64,000 bases of DNA, taken from the NCBI GenBank assembly GCA_030411725.1, contig MU839827.1:2797027-2861026 (forward strand). Reading direction: 5' to 3'. The DNA is from Echria macrotheca (lineage: Eukaryota > Ascomycota > Sordariomycetes > Sordariales > Schizotheciaceae). Position numbers and translations under genes: made by a program. The stretch's first letter is position 1, and the number at the start of each line of letters is the position of its first letter. Below are positions 1 to 10,560 of this stretch, piece after piece. Under the pieces are notes generated by a model. The model made no database searches. It saw nothing but the letters and a program-made list of their open reading frames with translations, and had not been told where the DNA came from.

Positions 1-1768
1 AGAATTTTGCCGGGGCTTTAGCAGCACCCGGGGCCGGAACCGGATGACCGGCTGATGGAGGTTGCCCGTGACTCGAGGTTGGCGGCGACGGACCAGCCCC
101 AAACCCAGGCCGCGTCGGGAGCCCCGGAGATGTCAAACTAGCACTTCTCGGCGGCGCAGGCGGGCCTGGTGGCGGGGCAGCCGGCGTCGAGATGCTCCTC
201 TGGGTGTGGATGGGCGCACGCAGCTTCGGCTTTACAACCTCCATGGGGAGGTTGTAAGGCGAAGTATATCCTCCCTTGGCTTTATCTACAAAGCTTTGTG
301 GCTTGTTCTGCTCCTGGGTAGATGGGGGTGCTGTCGGGCCATATCTCGGCGGAGCAGTGGTGATAGGCGCCGCGGGATAGGGTGAGGGCACCGGAGGTTG
401 CGATAGTGCCGGTGATACAGCCGGCAGGTAAGGATTCCCAACCAACGGCGCCGGCGCGGGTACATGTGCGGGAGTGGATGGAAAATACGGGTTTGACGGA
501 ACAGGTGTCGTGGATGCCTGACCCGGAGGCAGATATCGGCCACTAGCAACTTTCGATTCCAGCGCCGGCGAGGCCTGGGGGAAAGAGGCTGCCGGGCTTT
601 GAGCTGTCGGCAAGGGTGCCTCGGAATCATCAAGAAAGCCCTCATCGTCGCTCCCAAGAAATCCTGCAGCGTCGATGCCTTCATCTGGTAGAAACCCATC
701 CTCTTCGTCTTCGCCAAACACGGCTTTCCACTTGGCATCGAGATCCTCAGTACTCTCTGGTTGAGCCAGCGCAGGGGTTTCTTCTGCTTGGCCGTGCTCT
801 GGCGCCGCATCCGCGTCCTCTTCTGAGGCTTCCGCCAGGGGCGCAAAAGCGGGTTTCTTGGGACCATCATTCAGCGAGCCGATAACCTGCATCGTAGACT
901 TTCGCTCCAAAGTCGGAACATCCTCAGGGTGAGCTTCTTGCGTGTCTTGAGCCTTGCTGAAAAAGTCGTCTTCTTCCGCCGCATCCTCCTCTCCGAACAA
1001 GTTGTTTCCTCCCTGGCCATTTGACGACTCGACCGGTTCGTGTACGCCGGACGGGATCAGTGGCACTCCCTCCTCAAAACGAGCTTCCATGGCCTCCTCA
1101 GTCGTCCCACTCAGGTTGCCGCCCACGGTTTGCTGGAAGAAGTCGTCGTCGGCTTCCAGCTCCTCTTCGACAAAGCTGGCAACGAAAGCTTCAGGGTCGG
1201 CGTTGAGCCCGGTCGTCGGCTCTTGGGCTGCTTCTGGCGCGGCGTGCCCTTCTTCGACTGTGTGCTCAGGTGACGGAATCGCAGGGAAAGAATTCGTCCG
1301 GTCACTCGGCGGCATGAACTTGAAAGGGTCTGTCCCGGTTCGCGCCAGATTCCACTCAGGGTCGTCGTCGTCATTCCAGTTCACCTCGTGGGGTACAGTC
1401 CGGGTGAACGACATTGTGCTCAGGTGCTTCGAGGCTGTAGAACCTGGGTCCGCGCCCTCGTCTGCGGCCGCGTCAGGAACATCGTGCTCGGGCTCATGCT
1501 CGTGCTCGGTCTCGGGGATCGTGGGCGGATTCGCGTCTTTCGTCCACCCGGCGCCCGTGCCGTAGTCGGGGAACCAGGCGTCGGCGCCAACACTTCGGTC
1601 GTGGTCCTCTTCGACCTCGTCGCTGGCCAGCAGATCTGGGGCGTCTTGGGCGACTGGATCTTGTGCTGGCGAGCCTGGTGACACGTCTTTCGGAGGACTC
1701 CGGGGTCGGCCAGAAATCGAGTTCGGCATCAACGCCGGATGCCACGATGCGCTGGGTGCTTCGGACAT
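1..1768 (-). CDS. SEC16: COPII coat assembly protein Sec16, N-terminal part (cut by window edge)
   Basis: Scaffold of ER exit sites that organises COPII vesicle budding. The reading frame is open from an ATG at 1768 to the window edge, about 589 codons without a stop or intron, so the C-terminus lies outside. Seen: an acidic N-terminus with a WNDDDDPEWN stretch followed by FKFMPPSDRTNSFP, a block DLDAKWKAVFGEDEEDGF, then DAAGFLGSDDEGFLDD, and a Pro-rich part with NPYLPA, SFVDKAKGGYTSPY and LPMEVVKP. These are the landmarks I know from filamentous-fungal Sec16 upstream of its central conserved domain, which is not in the window. The start is the first ATG in frame and gives MSEAPSASWHPALMPN. 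It is divergent from NEO1. The family call rests on these motifs only; the diagnostic central and C-terminal domains cannot be seen. Confidence 0.82.
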   Translation of the reverse strand, partial: MSEAPSASWHPALMPNSISGRPRSPPKDVSPGSPAQDPVAQDAPDLLASDEVEEDHDRSVGADAWFPDYGTGAGWTKDANPPTIPETEHEHEPEHDVPDAAADEGADPGSTASKHLSTMSFTRTVPHEVNWNDDDDPEWNLARTGTDPFKFMPPSDRTNSFPAIPSPEHTVEEGHAAPEAAQEPTTGLNADPEAFVASFVEEELEADDDFFQQTVGGNLSGTTEEAMEARFEEGVPLIPSGVHEPVESSNGQGGNNLFGEEDAAEEDDFFSKAQDTQEAHPEDVPTLERKSTMQVIGSLNDGPKKPAFAPLAEASEEDADAAPEHGQAEETPALAQPESTEDLDAKWKAVFGEDEEDGFLPDEGIDAAGFLGSDDEGFLDDSEAPLPTAQSPAASFPQASPALESKVASGRYLPPGQASTTPVPSNPYFPSTPAHVPAPAPLVGNPYLPAVSPALSQPPVPSPYPAAPITTAPPRYGPTAPPSTQEQNKPQSFVDKAKGGYTSPYNLPMEVVKPKLRAPIHTQRSISTPAAPPPGPPAPPRSASLTSPGLPTRPGFGAGPSPPTSSHGQPPSAGHPVPAPGAAKAPAKF

Positions 1769-2637
1769 CGTGTGGGCGATGGAATGAAGCGGGCACCGGT
1801 CGCAGTGCGAATCCACCGTGGAACCGCGGGAGGAGAGAATTAGAGATCTGGGGAGGAAAGCTGTCAGCAGAAAACTTGGCCATTTTGGCGAGATCGCGTC
1901 GTGGCGATCCCCTGAACCCCTGGCGGGCGCAATTTCCAGAATGGAGACAGCATACCTATCATACAAAATTGGTAGAGAGCCCACAAGCAAATGGGAGAAA
2001 TCAGCTCCAATGCATCGTCGTCGACGGACAAATGCAGTCGTGAATCCGGCCTGGCCACGACACAGCAGAGGTGAAGGTGGTCACAATGGACTCGCGCAGT
2101 TGCCGACGAACCTAACGTTCCAACGTCCAGCTGTCCTCTCTGTCCGCGAGAAATTAGGGAGATACTTGCATTTGCGCGTTATCTCTGCCTGAAACACAAG
2201 TCCTATCTTAGCGCAATGACATCAAGAAGGAATGGTCCCACGCTGCAGGCGTCATGCGGTACCCCTGTGTCTTTTTCGCGGCTGCTGCAAGCATTCGGAA
2301 AGGCCAGCCCGCGAATGTCATCCTGTTTCGAGCTGCGCAATCTGTTTTCTCACATGCCACTCGACGACAACTCCCAAAAAATACACGCCATTTCAACGCA
2401 CCAGGAGCACATATCGTCCGCCCACATCGCCAACTGGTCGTCTTTGTCATGCGAGGGCTCGACAAGCAAAGGCGCCCGAGCAGCTGAGCGCGGCAGGAAA
2501 CACGGAAGCTCCCGGGTCGGAGTGGCATTGCGCGGCCAACGACGACAGAGTGAAGAAAGCGCTACCGGTCCTCGAAACCCCAACTGCCGCCCACACGGCG
2601 TGTTCCTCTCGACGGCCGACTCCAATGCGAATGCGGG
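1769..2637. promoter_or_regulatory. Shared divergent promoter of SEC16 and NEO1
   Basis: This 869-bp gap separates the two start codons, so it must hold the promoters and 5' leaders of both genes. I see no conserved ORF; the ORFs here are short and overlap on both strands. Two ATGs at 2625 and 2631 lie just before the NEO1 start but out of frame with it, and their reading frame ends near 2693 inside the NEO1 coding region. Confidence 0.6.
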
Positions 2638-5600
2638 ATGCCTCCTCCAAACGACCACCATCCTGCCCGGCCGCCCGATTCCCCGGTCGATGATTCCGAC
2701 TCCGAGCTCGACATCGACCTCGAGGAGCTTGACCCCCAGTCCACTGCCGCCAAATCCACAGGCGCCCCCGAACAACGAGCTCCCCGGATAGCGCTGCGAA
2801 ACCTTCGGATGGGTGGCCCACGCCGTGGTGCCAACCGACATGGCTACGGCGAGCTGGGCCGCAGCCAGGACAATGGGGACGAGGATGCCGAGGCTCTGCT
2901 GCGGGATACAGAGGCCGACCATGCACGCTACTCGGAGGGCAGTGCCAGGGACGACGATGCCCCGCTGCTGAGCGGTCGTAAGAGCGGTAGCCGTCGCCGT
3001 CGTCCATCCTTCGCCAGCGACAGACTTCGAAGCCTCAGTCTGAGACTTCCTAGTTTCATGTCGGGGAACAATGCAGAACAGGGTGATGCTGGCGATAACG
3101 GAGACAAGGAAGAGGACGACCCCTCGGCATCCCGACAGGTGGCTGTAGGGATGAGCCAGTCGACCCGATTCCCGCCAAATATCGTGTCCAACGCCAAATA
3201 TACGGCCTGGAGCTTCCTCCCTGTCACCTTGTATAACGAGTTTTCATTCTTCTTCAACATGTATTTTCTCCTCGTGGCGCTATCCCAGGCTATTCCGGCC
3301 TTACGAATCGGCTACCTAACGACCTACGTCGCCCCCTTGGCGTTCGTCTTGATGATCACTTTGGGAAAGGAGGCTTATGATGATATTGAACGACGGCGAA
3401 GAGATAACGAAGCGAATTCGGAGGAATACACGGTTCTTCGATTTGACGAGCCAGGGAGAAACTTTGGCACAGTCCGGTCTGACAGGAAATTGAAGTCGGC
3501 ACACATGCGAAAGGGCTCGAAACGGATCATCCCTACCAGAGACAGGCTTTCCGATATTCAGGAAGAAGAGGAGCAAACCCAGGGGGACGGGATTCGTAAA
3601 CCGTCCTCTGAGGTCTTCGAGGCTAGCAAGAAGTCAAAGGACCTTAAGGTTGGTGACGTACTGAAACTCACCAAAGGACAGCGGGTTCCAGCCGACGTCG
3701 TCATCCTGAAGTGCCTCACGCATGAGGCTCCTTTACCGAGATTATCCGAGGAGGCGGCACCACCCAATACCGAGCCGCTTCTGTTGGATCACGTCGAAGA
3801 CTCCGGGCAAGGAAGCTCCGCGTCAGCCGCTCTAGACGATGGGCAAGCGGAAAGCGGCCCGACCGGGGAGACATTTATTCGTACCGATCAGCTTGACGGA
3901 GAGACAGACTGGAAGCTTCGGCTTGCGTCACCTTTGTCACAGAATCTCGCAGTCGAGGAGCTGGTCTGCTTACGGGTCACCGGTGGGAAACCTGACCGCA
4001 AAGTGAATGAGTTCGTGGGTACCCTCGAGCTCATGTCCCAGCGCCAGGAGAATGCTGCTGGTCAGTCCGAGGGAGATGAGGACCAGAACATCAAAGCAGC
4101 GCCGCTTTCTATAGACAACACGGCCTGGGCAAACACTGTCATCGCATCACAGGCTACGACTCTTGCTGTCATTCTCTACACTGGCCCGCAGACTCGCTCG
4201 GCACTGTCCACGTCGCCGTCCCGTTCCAAGACGGGTCTCCTGGAATACGAGATCAACTCGCTCACCAAGATTCTCTGCTTCTTGACGCTTGCCATCTCCA
4301 TTATTTTGGTTGCCCTCGAGGGCTTTGACAAAACCACCGGCAACGTGTGGTATGTCAAGATCATGCGCTTCTTGGTCTTGTTCTCGACCATTGTCCCCAT
4401 CAGTCTCCGAGTCAATTTGGATATGGGGAAAAGCGTGTACTCATGGTTTATCCAGCGAGACCCGGGCATGCCTGGAGCCGTCGTCCGAACCAGCACCATA
4501 CCGGAAGACCTCGGACGTATCGAGTATCTGCTGAGCGACAAGACGGGCACACTGACGCAAAACGAGATGGAGATGAAGAAGATACATGTCGGCACCGTCT
4601 CGTACGCCAACGAAGCCATGGACGAAGTGTCGGCCTACGTGAAGCAAGCATTCCATTCTTCCTCGGAAGCAACCCTTGTTACACCCTCATCGAATTTCAT
4701 GACAGCTACCAACGTCGGTACTACCAGGACTCGTCGAGAAATTGGATCTCGCGTCCGCGACGTAGTTCTCGCACTCGCACTCTGCCACAATGTCACTCCA
4801 ACCACAGAGGAAGAAAATGGCGAAGTGGTAAACTCGTACCAGGCCAGTTCACCAGACGAGATAGCCATCGTCCGCTGGACCGAATCGGTCGGTCTGCGTC
4901 TAGCGTACCGCGATCGCAAGGGTATGGTTCTCGAATCCCCGGAGACCAGAAAACCCGTGGTCAAGGTGCGCATTTTGGACATCTTCCCCTTCACCTCCGA
5001 GGGGAAGCGCATGGGCGTCGTTGTCCAGTTCTATGAGAAGGCGCACCCCGGACAGCCCAGTCCCGATGAGAGCGAGATTTGGTTCTACCAGAAAGGAGCC
5101 GATACCGTCATGAGCTCCATCGTGGCAGCCAACGACTGGCTGGATGAAGAGACGGCCAATATGGCGCGCGAAGGACTCCGGACGCTCGTTGTGGGAAGGA
5201 AGCGTCTGTCTGTCAAGGAGTACCAAGAATTCTCAGCCAAGTACCAGGAGGCGTCCCTCGCTATCGCGGGCCGAGAGATGGGGATGCAGGCCGTCGTGTC
5301 CCAATATCTCGAGCACAATCTCGAGCTTCTCGGCGTGACGGGAGTCGAGGATAAATTGCAAAAAGACGTCAAGCCATCCCTTGAACTACTCCGCAACGCT
5401 GGCATCAAGATCTGGATGTTAACTGGCGACAAGGTGGAGACTGCTCGCTGCGTGGCCGTGAGCTCGAAACTTGTTGCTAGGGGACAGTATATCCACACGA
5501 TTGCGAAGCTCAGGCGGAAGGACTCGGCTCAGGAGAACCTCGACTTCCTCCGCAGCAAACCCGACTCGTGTCTCTTGATCGATGGCGAGAGTCTCGCCAT

Positions 5601-6648
5601 GTTTTTGACGCATTATCGGACCGAGTTCATCTCGGCTGCCGTGCTCCTGCCGACTGTTGTGGCCTGCCGATGTTCGCCAACGCAGAAAGCCGAAGTTGCC
5701 AAGCTCATCAAGGACTACACTAAGAAGCGGGTCTGCTGCATTGGCGACGGCGGCAACGATGTGTCGATGATCCAAGCGGCAGACGTGGGTGTTGGTATTG
5801 TGGGCAAGGAGGGTCGACAGGCCAGTCTTGCGGCCGACTTTTCGATTGAGCAGTTCCACCACCTAACCAAGCTTTTGGTGTGGCATGGGCGGAACAGCTA
5901 CAAGCGGAGTGCGAAGCTGGCGCAGTTTGTTATCCATCGCGGTCTCATCATCGCCGTGTGCCAGACCATGTACAGCATTGCGCTCAAGTTTGAGCCCGAG
6001 GGGCTCTACAAGGTATGCTCCAAATATCCATTTTCAATATATCGTTCTAACGGTTCCAGGATTGGCTTCTGGTCGGCTACGCGACAGTCTACACAGCAGC
6101 GCCTGTTCTCTCGCTTGTCCTGGACAAGGACGTCGACGAGAACCTCGCCAGTCTGTATCCGGAGCTGTACAAGGAGCTCACGTCGGGTCGATCGCTGTCG
6201 TACCGCACCTTTTTTGTCTGGGTGTTTGTCTCGATCTACCAGGGCTGTCTGATCCAGGGTCTGTCTCAGGTGTTGACCGAGGTCAACGGGCCGCGCATGG
6301 TGGCCGTCAGCTACACGGTGCTCGTCCTGAACGAGCTGCTCATGGTGGCGATCGAGATCACGACGTGGCACTGGGTCATGGTGGTGTCGATCCTGGGCAC
6401 GTTCCTGATGTATGTCGGGTCGATCCCGTTCCTCGGTGCCTACTTTGACCTCAAGTTTATCTTGTCTGTGTGAGTTACCTTTTTTTTGTCCCCTCTGGGT
6501 TCCGTTGATGATTCTAATTTTTATGAATAGGGGATTCCTTTGGCGTGTCGCGGCCATCGGGGCGATATCGTTGATCCCGACGTATGCTGGCAAGTTGATT
6601 CGGAGGACGATGAAGCCGCCTTCGTATAGGAAGGTGCAGGGGATTTGA
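2638..6648 (+). CDS. NEO1: P4-type phospholipid-translocating ATPase, Neo1 class
   Basis: P4 flippase of the Neo1/ATP9 branch, known to act in Golgi and endosome membranes without a Cdc50 partner and to move aminophospholipids to the cytosolic leaflet. Exons 2638-6012, 6060-6469 and 6531-6648 (introns 47 and 61 nt) give 1300 residues. Seen: a 150-residue acidic and Ser/Arg-rich tail; the paired first membrane segments after YNEFSFFFNMYF; the actuator motif DGET (about 420-423); the P4 motif PISLRV before the phosphorylation site DKTGTLTQNE with catalytic Asp634; and the hinge motif GDGGNDVSM (from about 1036). Both introns fall in the C-terminal membrane part, and translation joins cleanly into FILSVGFLWRVAAIG. 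Length is a little above yeast Neo1, mainly in the tail and cytosolic loops. No key residue is missing. Confidence 0.95.
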
Positions 6649-9600
6649 GGGTTATTAGAGAGTTGGGTGTTTTGGTATGGTATCTATTGTTTTGAATCAT
6701 TACAGTTGATGACATGGCTGGGGCGAGCATGGCATTGGCGTTTTGGGGATTCCAGGGGGGTGTATGTCTCTATTTGATATGTGATAGAAGGGTGATGATT
6801 AATGGATTTTGGGTTTATTGATACATGTGTCTGTATACTTTGCGGTTCTCAGGTTTGTTGATTTGTCTGTCCTGCGGACCTCTTTTCTTCTCTCTGTTTT
6901 CTTTGGTGCCCGGTGGCCTAGGTCTACAGGCTAACCTCGCGCTGACCGCTTCTGGAAAGTGATAAGAATCACTGCAATTTCTACGCTGGCGGAGGGGATG
7001 AATTCACGTGCACGGACTGCGGGTGGTGAGACGACAAGTCCTCTTGCGAGGCGAAAATTGCAGTGAAGGGCCTTCTCTTCTACCCGCTGGTGGTATCACG
7101 GTTCCACCGCCTATTGGTCCTTCTCCGGGGCTCGGACCACTAGGAAGACAGAGCGGTAACAACTGAGTTGAAGGCTCCTTTGGGGGTAGAAATTGCAGTG
7201 TCAGGCAGCCACCAATACCAGCAAGCACGGGAAAGGCAGCAGCCTGCAGCTGTAAGCCCATCGATTCCTTGTCCAGGACTCTCTCTCTCTCTCTCTGACT
7301 CGACTGGGCAGAGACAGAACGCGGGGTCACTGGAAGGTTGACTCCCGGATGAAGGCTCCTTTAGGGCAGAAATTGCAGTGCTGAAGGAGAAGTCGGCGGT
7401 GGATTTTGTGATGGGCGTGGTGAAAGGGCTCCTTTTTTTTTTTTTGGCTCCTCCACGGTTCAGGATCGTGATGCGATTTCACATCCTTGCGTCCCACGTA
7501 TCCTGAACGATGGGTTTTGAAGATCAAAGGGTGGTTACGAAGTAGCTGGGTTGGTTTGTGTTTGAAGCGGTGCTTTTACGAGAAGGAGTCCAAAAGTTAT
7601 GGATACCTAAGTAGGTGAGGTTAGCTGGTTTCTTGGAGGCTTGAACTGTGTTGGATGTCGTTGAAGGGCGGCTCATCTTTTGGAGTTGAGAGGCAGGAAA
7701 GAGTTGAAGTGGATGGGTGGGTGGGGTTGACCTCGTCCTTTAGGGTGGAAATTGCAGTGATAAAAAATTGGACGGCTGTGAGTGTGAGACGACCAAAAAA
7801 CAATTGGATGGCTCGTAGGCGACAAGGCTGTGGATGGAGATGATGGAGTGGTGAAGGACTCCTGTAGGGTGGAAATTGCAGTGCTGCCGTTGATCAGTGA
7901 AGGATGGTTCCTCTTTTGGATCTGGAGAACACAACAAGGGGTGGCCGAAGGTGAAATGGCCAGCCTTCTCATATCAGGGTGAAATTGCAGTGATCAAGCC
8001 AGAAGGATACGGCCTGTGCCAGGGACTGGTGTGTCCAACTTCCAAACTATCCATTGGACTTGAGGCTGTCGCAGTGGCAGGCAAATGGCTCGTCTCCTCA
8101 GCATATTACCTTGCTGGAAAGCATTGTCCGGTAGGGGGACGTTTTCTTGTCTCTTCCCAAGGTGAAGCTACTAAGCTTATAGGTTTCTCGACTTTCTTGC
8201 TTGAGGCCGTATTCGGTGTCAAGTTTGCAGATATGGACTCGACAGGGCCGAGGGAAGTAGGCGAGGTTTGGAAAGTTGGAAGCTGTCAGAATCTGAGCAC
8301 TGGCGGTGTGGCCAGATGGCTACAGGTAGGGCAAATGTTTCTGAGAGCATGGCAATACCTCCCATTCTGGCTGCTTCAAGTAGGTCTAGTCAGTAGAATA
8401 CAGGACGTAGAATGGCAGCTGAACCCCCAAACCCCGGGTTGGGGCTTCGGCCGTGTTTCTCTGAACAGAATCCTAACCCAGGCCGATACCGGCCTGGCAG
8501 TCCTGAAAAGGGCTCCTTTGGGTTCAAAATTGCAGTGACCGGACAAAGCATCACCCCATGAACAACTCATCACGGTATGCGACATCGGATGGGGGGATGG
8601 AGGATTCTTAAACAATCTGATAGGGTGCCCTATTTTTTATGGGGGGCATCCCCCGGGCGGGACTGCGCAAGATTTGCATGTCCGGGTTGGTACCCAAAAT
8701 CCGTACGGCTTCGAGTTTCTCAGGGGCTCCTACAAGGCAAAAATTGCAGTGATTCCAGTGATTCCCAACTAAGCAGCGTGAGCGAGACCGCCGGACCGGA
8801 GGCTGTGCAGAGGCCTCTGACGACGAGAGCAGGGGTCTGATGCAAGCCTTTTGCAGCCTTGCGACGCCAACCTTATTGACAGTCAGAACTTACCTTCAAG
8901 GCCGGACTTCCCGCCAGGGGCGGTCAAGGGGGTTTGTTGACTTCCCAAGATATATGCATCGAGTGGTTTATCGGGCCACAGACCTGGGAAGGAAGGCTAA
9001 CGAGGCTCCTCGGGAGTCAAAATTGCGTTAATACACGTGCAGACTCGCTGACGCGATGTCGTTTGCTGTGTTATACGTGGTGTGGGAAAGTGGAGGATAT
9101 CAGCGGGAGGACTGTGAGGTCCAAATCGTGGGACCCCTATGCTTGTCTGCATCGACCGGGTGACACTCACAGCACAGAGTTATTACCCTTGGCGGACTGG
9201 CAAAGTTGGAAACTCCTCTGAGAAGTCAGAAATTGCAGTTACGGGCGCTGTTGCCTACCTTATTCCCGTCCATGCGTGAGTCACAGGATGCTTTCCAATG
9301 CCGCAGACTAACGGAACGGCGGCATCCAGTACTCAAGTCGATATCTAGAGATCCAAGGCAGTTCCTTTCGCTCTAGATGCAATGCTTTAACGGCGCCAAC
9401 TCGGCCAGTTAGCGTTTAGTTTGAGAGAGTGAGTTGCCGCGTCAGGTACCCGCATGACAGGTAGTACTAGCTTAAACGGTGACTGAGGTCCCGGCTGTCC
9501 GGGTTAAATGCCAAGGCAACATCACCCTGTGTGTTGGGGACCAAGGGCCACGGGTTCGCCAACGACGTACCCCTTTGGGTACATGTATTAAGCCGGACCT

Positions 9601-9722
9601 CTTTCGTTAGAAGAACTCTCACGTATCCCCGATTTCCCATCGAACGCCGCAGATCATTCAAGTCCTACACAGATACATCCTCGTCACATCGCACGTCCAG
9701 ACCTCCACTCCATCACCCAACG
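6649..9722. other. Gene-free spacer carrying most of the hairpin-box array
   Basis: Three kilobases between NEO1 and the first orphan gene. The longest ORF on either strand (plus strand 7897-8538, 213 codons) runs through repeat copies and has no recognisable family, so I do not call it. It holds a CT microsatellite near 7278-7296, a T/A-rich tract near 7432-7445, and several inverted repeats, for example CCAGGCCG at 8478-8485 with its complement at 8490-8497. Confidence 0.6.
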
Positions 9723-10560
9723 ATGGATCCCACCAACGTCACCACCAGCAAAGAAGTACCCGACATCCGCAACATGACGCAAGCCGAGCTAATCGCCCTC
9801 GCCAACGCTCACACCAAAAAGAACGGACCGCCAGTCCCGTCTTATTCTGAGAAAAACACGCTCCTCGGCTGGACCGACGACGGCAAAGGCGTCTGGGTCC
9901 TGCCGGTTTCCAAGGCCAACTTTGACCGTTTCGAGGACGTCGCGAGAACTCACCCAGGACTGGGACAGTGTGAGATCCTAAAGCTGGCTGGGGCTGATTT
10001 TTTTGCGGACTGGAGAGACTCGGACAGGGCGACGGCCGTGAAGAATCTAAGGGCGTAGAACAGAGTGATGGGACGAGCGTGTGATCTGTTATGCAACTCA
10101 CATACCGATCCAAAGGGGGCCTAGCTGTTGGATATTGAAGCTTGCATACCTACCTCTCGTTAGGGGTCAGTTGATATTTTAACATTGTTAAATGATTAGA
10201 GCACGTGGTGAATCTTGATCGAGTGGCCAGTGGCAAGCAACACGTCTTGATTTAACTATTGACCGAGCTTAATGTCCCTCTGTACCCATTTGAATTTTCA
10301 AACCTCCTCTGATAACAGGCCAGGAACGACGAGTTCTAAAACAAATTTATACAACCCAAGTCTCATATGTTTGAATGTTGTTGGTTGACTTATTCTCTGA
10401 CGGTGCGGCCAGAGCGGTGCCCGGCCGAAGAGTGGGTGGTGGGAGAGGTTTAAAGACTCCTGCGAGGACAAGATTGCAGTGATCGAGCACACTGCCATTG
10501 TGACAAAGGGTTCCTGAGGTTGGTAGGACCATCTCCTCTCCCGAGGACAAAATTGCAGTG
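6970..10560. repeat. Dispersed short repeat: small hairpin followed by AAATTGCAGTG (at least 13 copies)
   Basis: Each copy is about 25-30 nt: an imperfect hairpin of type CTCCT-loop-AGGAG, 2-5 nt, then the box RAAATTGCAGTG, often followed by AT. Copies end at about 7065, 7200, 7380, 7759, 7883, 7992, 8537, 8751, 9030 (box altered to AAATTGCGTT), 9240, 10480 and 10560 on the plus strand; one inverted copy lies at 6970-6994. Degenerate versions appear near 10727-10754 and 10821-10849. Stem sequences differ but stay paired: CCTC/GAGG (7041-7052), TCCT/AGGA (10457-10468), TCCTC/GAGGA (10534-10548), CCT/AGG (8729-8736). Spacers are 80-1240 bp and unrelated to each other. I saw no copy elsewhere in the window. 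Family unknown; it could be a non-coding element, a protein-binding site array or ends of decayed small elements. Confidence 0.75.
9723..10058 (+). CDS. Small orphan protein, 111 residues
   Basis: Single-exon ORF starting at the ATG at 9723, the first in a good context after a leader rich in CA. I do not recognise the family. The product is soluble-looking, with no signal peptide or membrane segment. It contains an N-terminal helix-like segment MTQAELIALANAHTKK, then a compact part with GWTDDGKGVWVLPVSKANF and a charged C-terminus (FFADWRDSDRATAVKNLRA). The reading frame continues open upstream to about 9531 but without an ATG. The gene sits between two groups of hairpin-box copies. The even spread of charged and hydrophobic residues argues for real coding, but without homologues this stays a moderate call. 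Confidence 0.55.
   Translation: MDPTNVTTSKEVPDIRNMTQAELIALANAHTKKNGPPVPSYSEKNTLLGWTDDGKGVWVLPVSKANFDRFEDVARTHPGLGQCEILKLAGADFFADWRDSDRATAVKNLRA

Noticed and set aside
7897..8538. 213-codon plus-strand ORF in the repeat array
   Set aside because: It crosses several hairpin-box copies that fall in other frames elsewhere, has no family features and is matched by open frames on the other strand.
6970..10560. CRISPR-like array
   Set aside because: Repeats are irregularly spaced (80-1240 bp), imperfect, one is inverted, and the DNA is eukaryotic nuclear.
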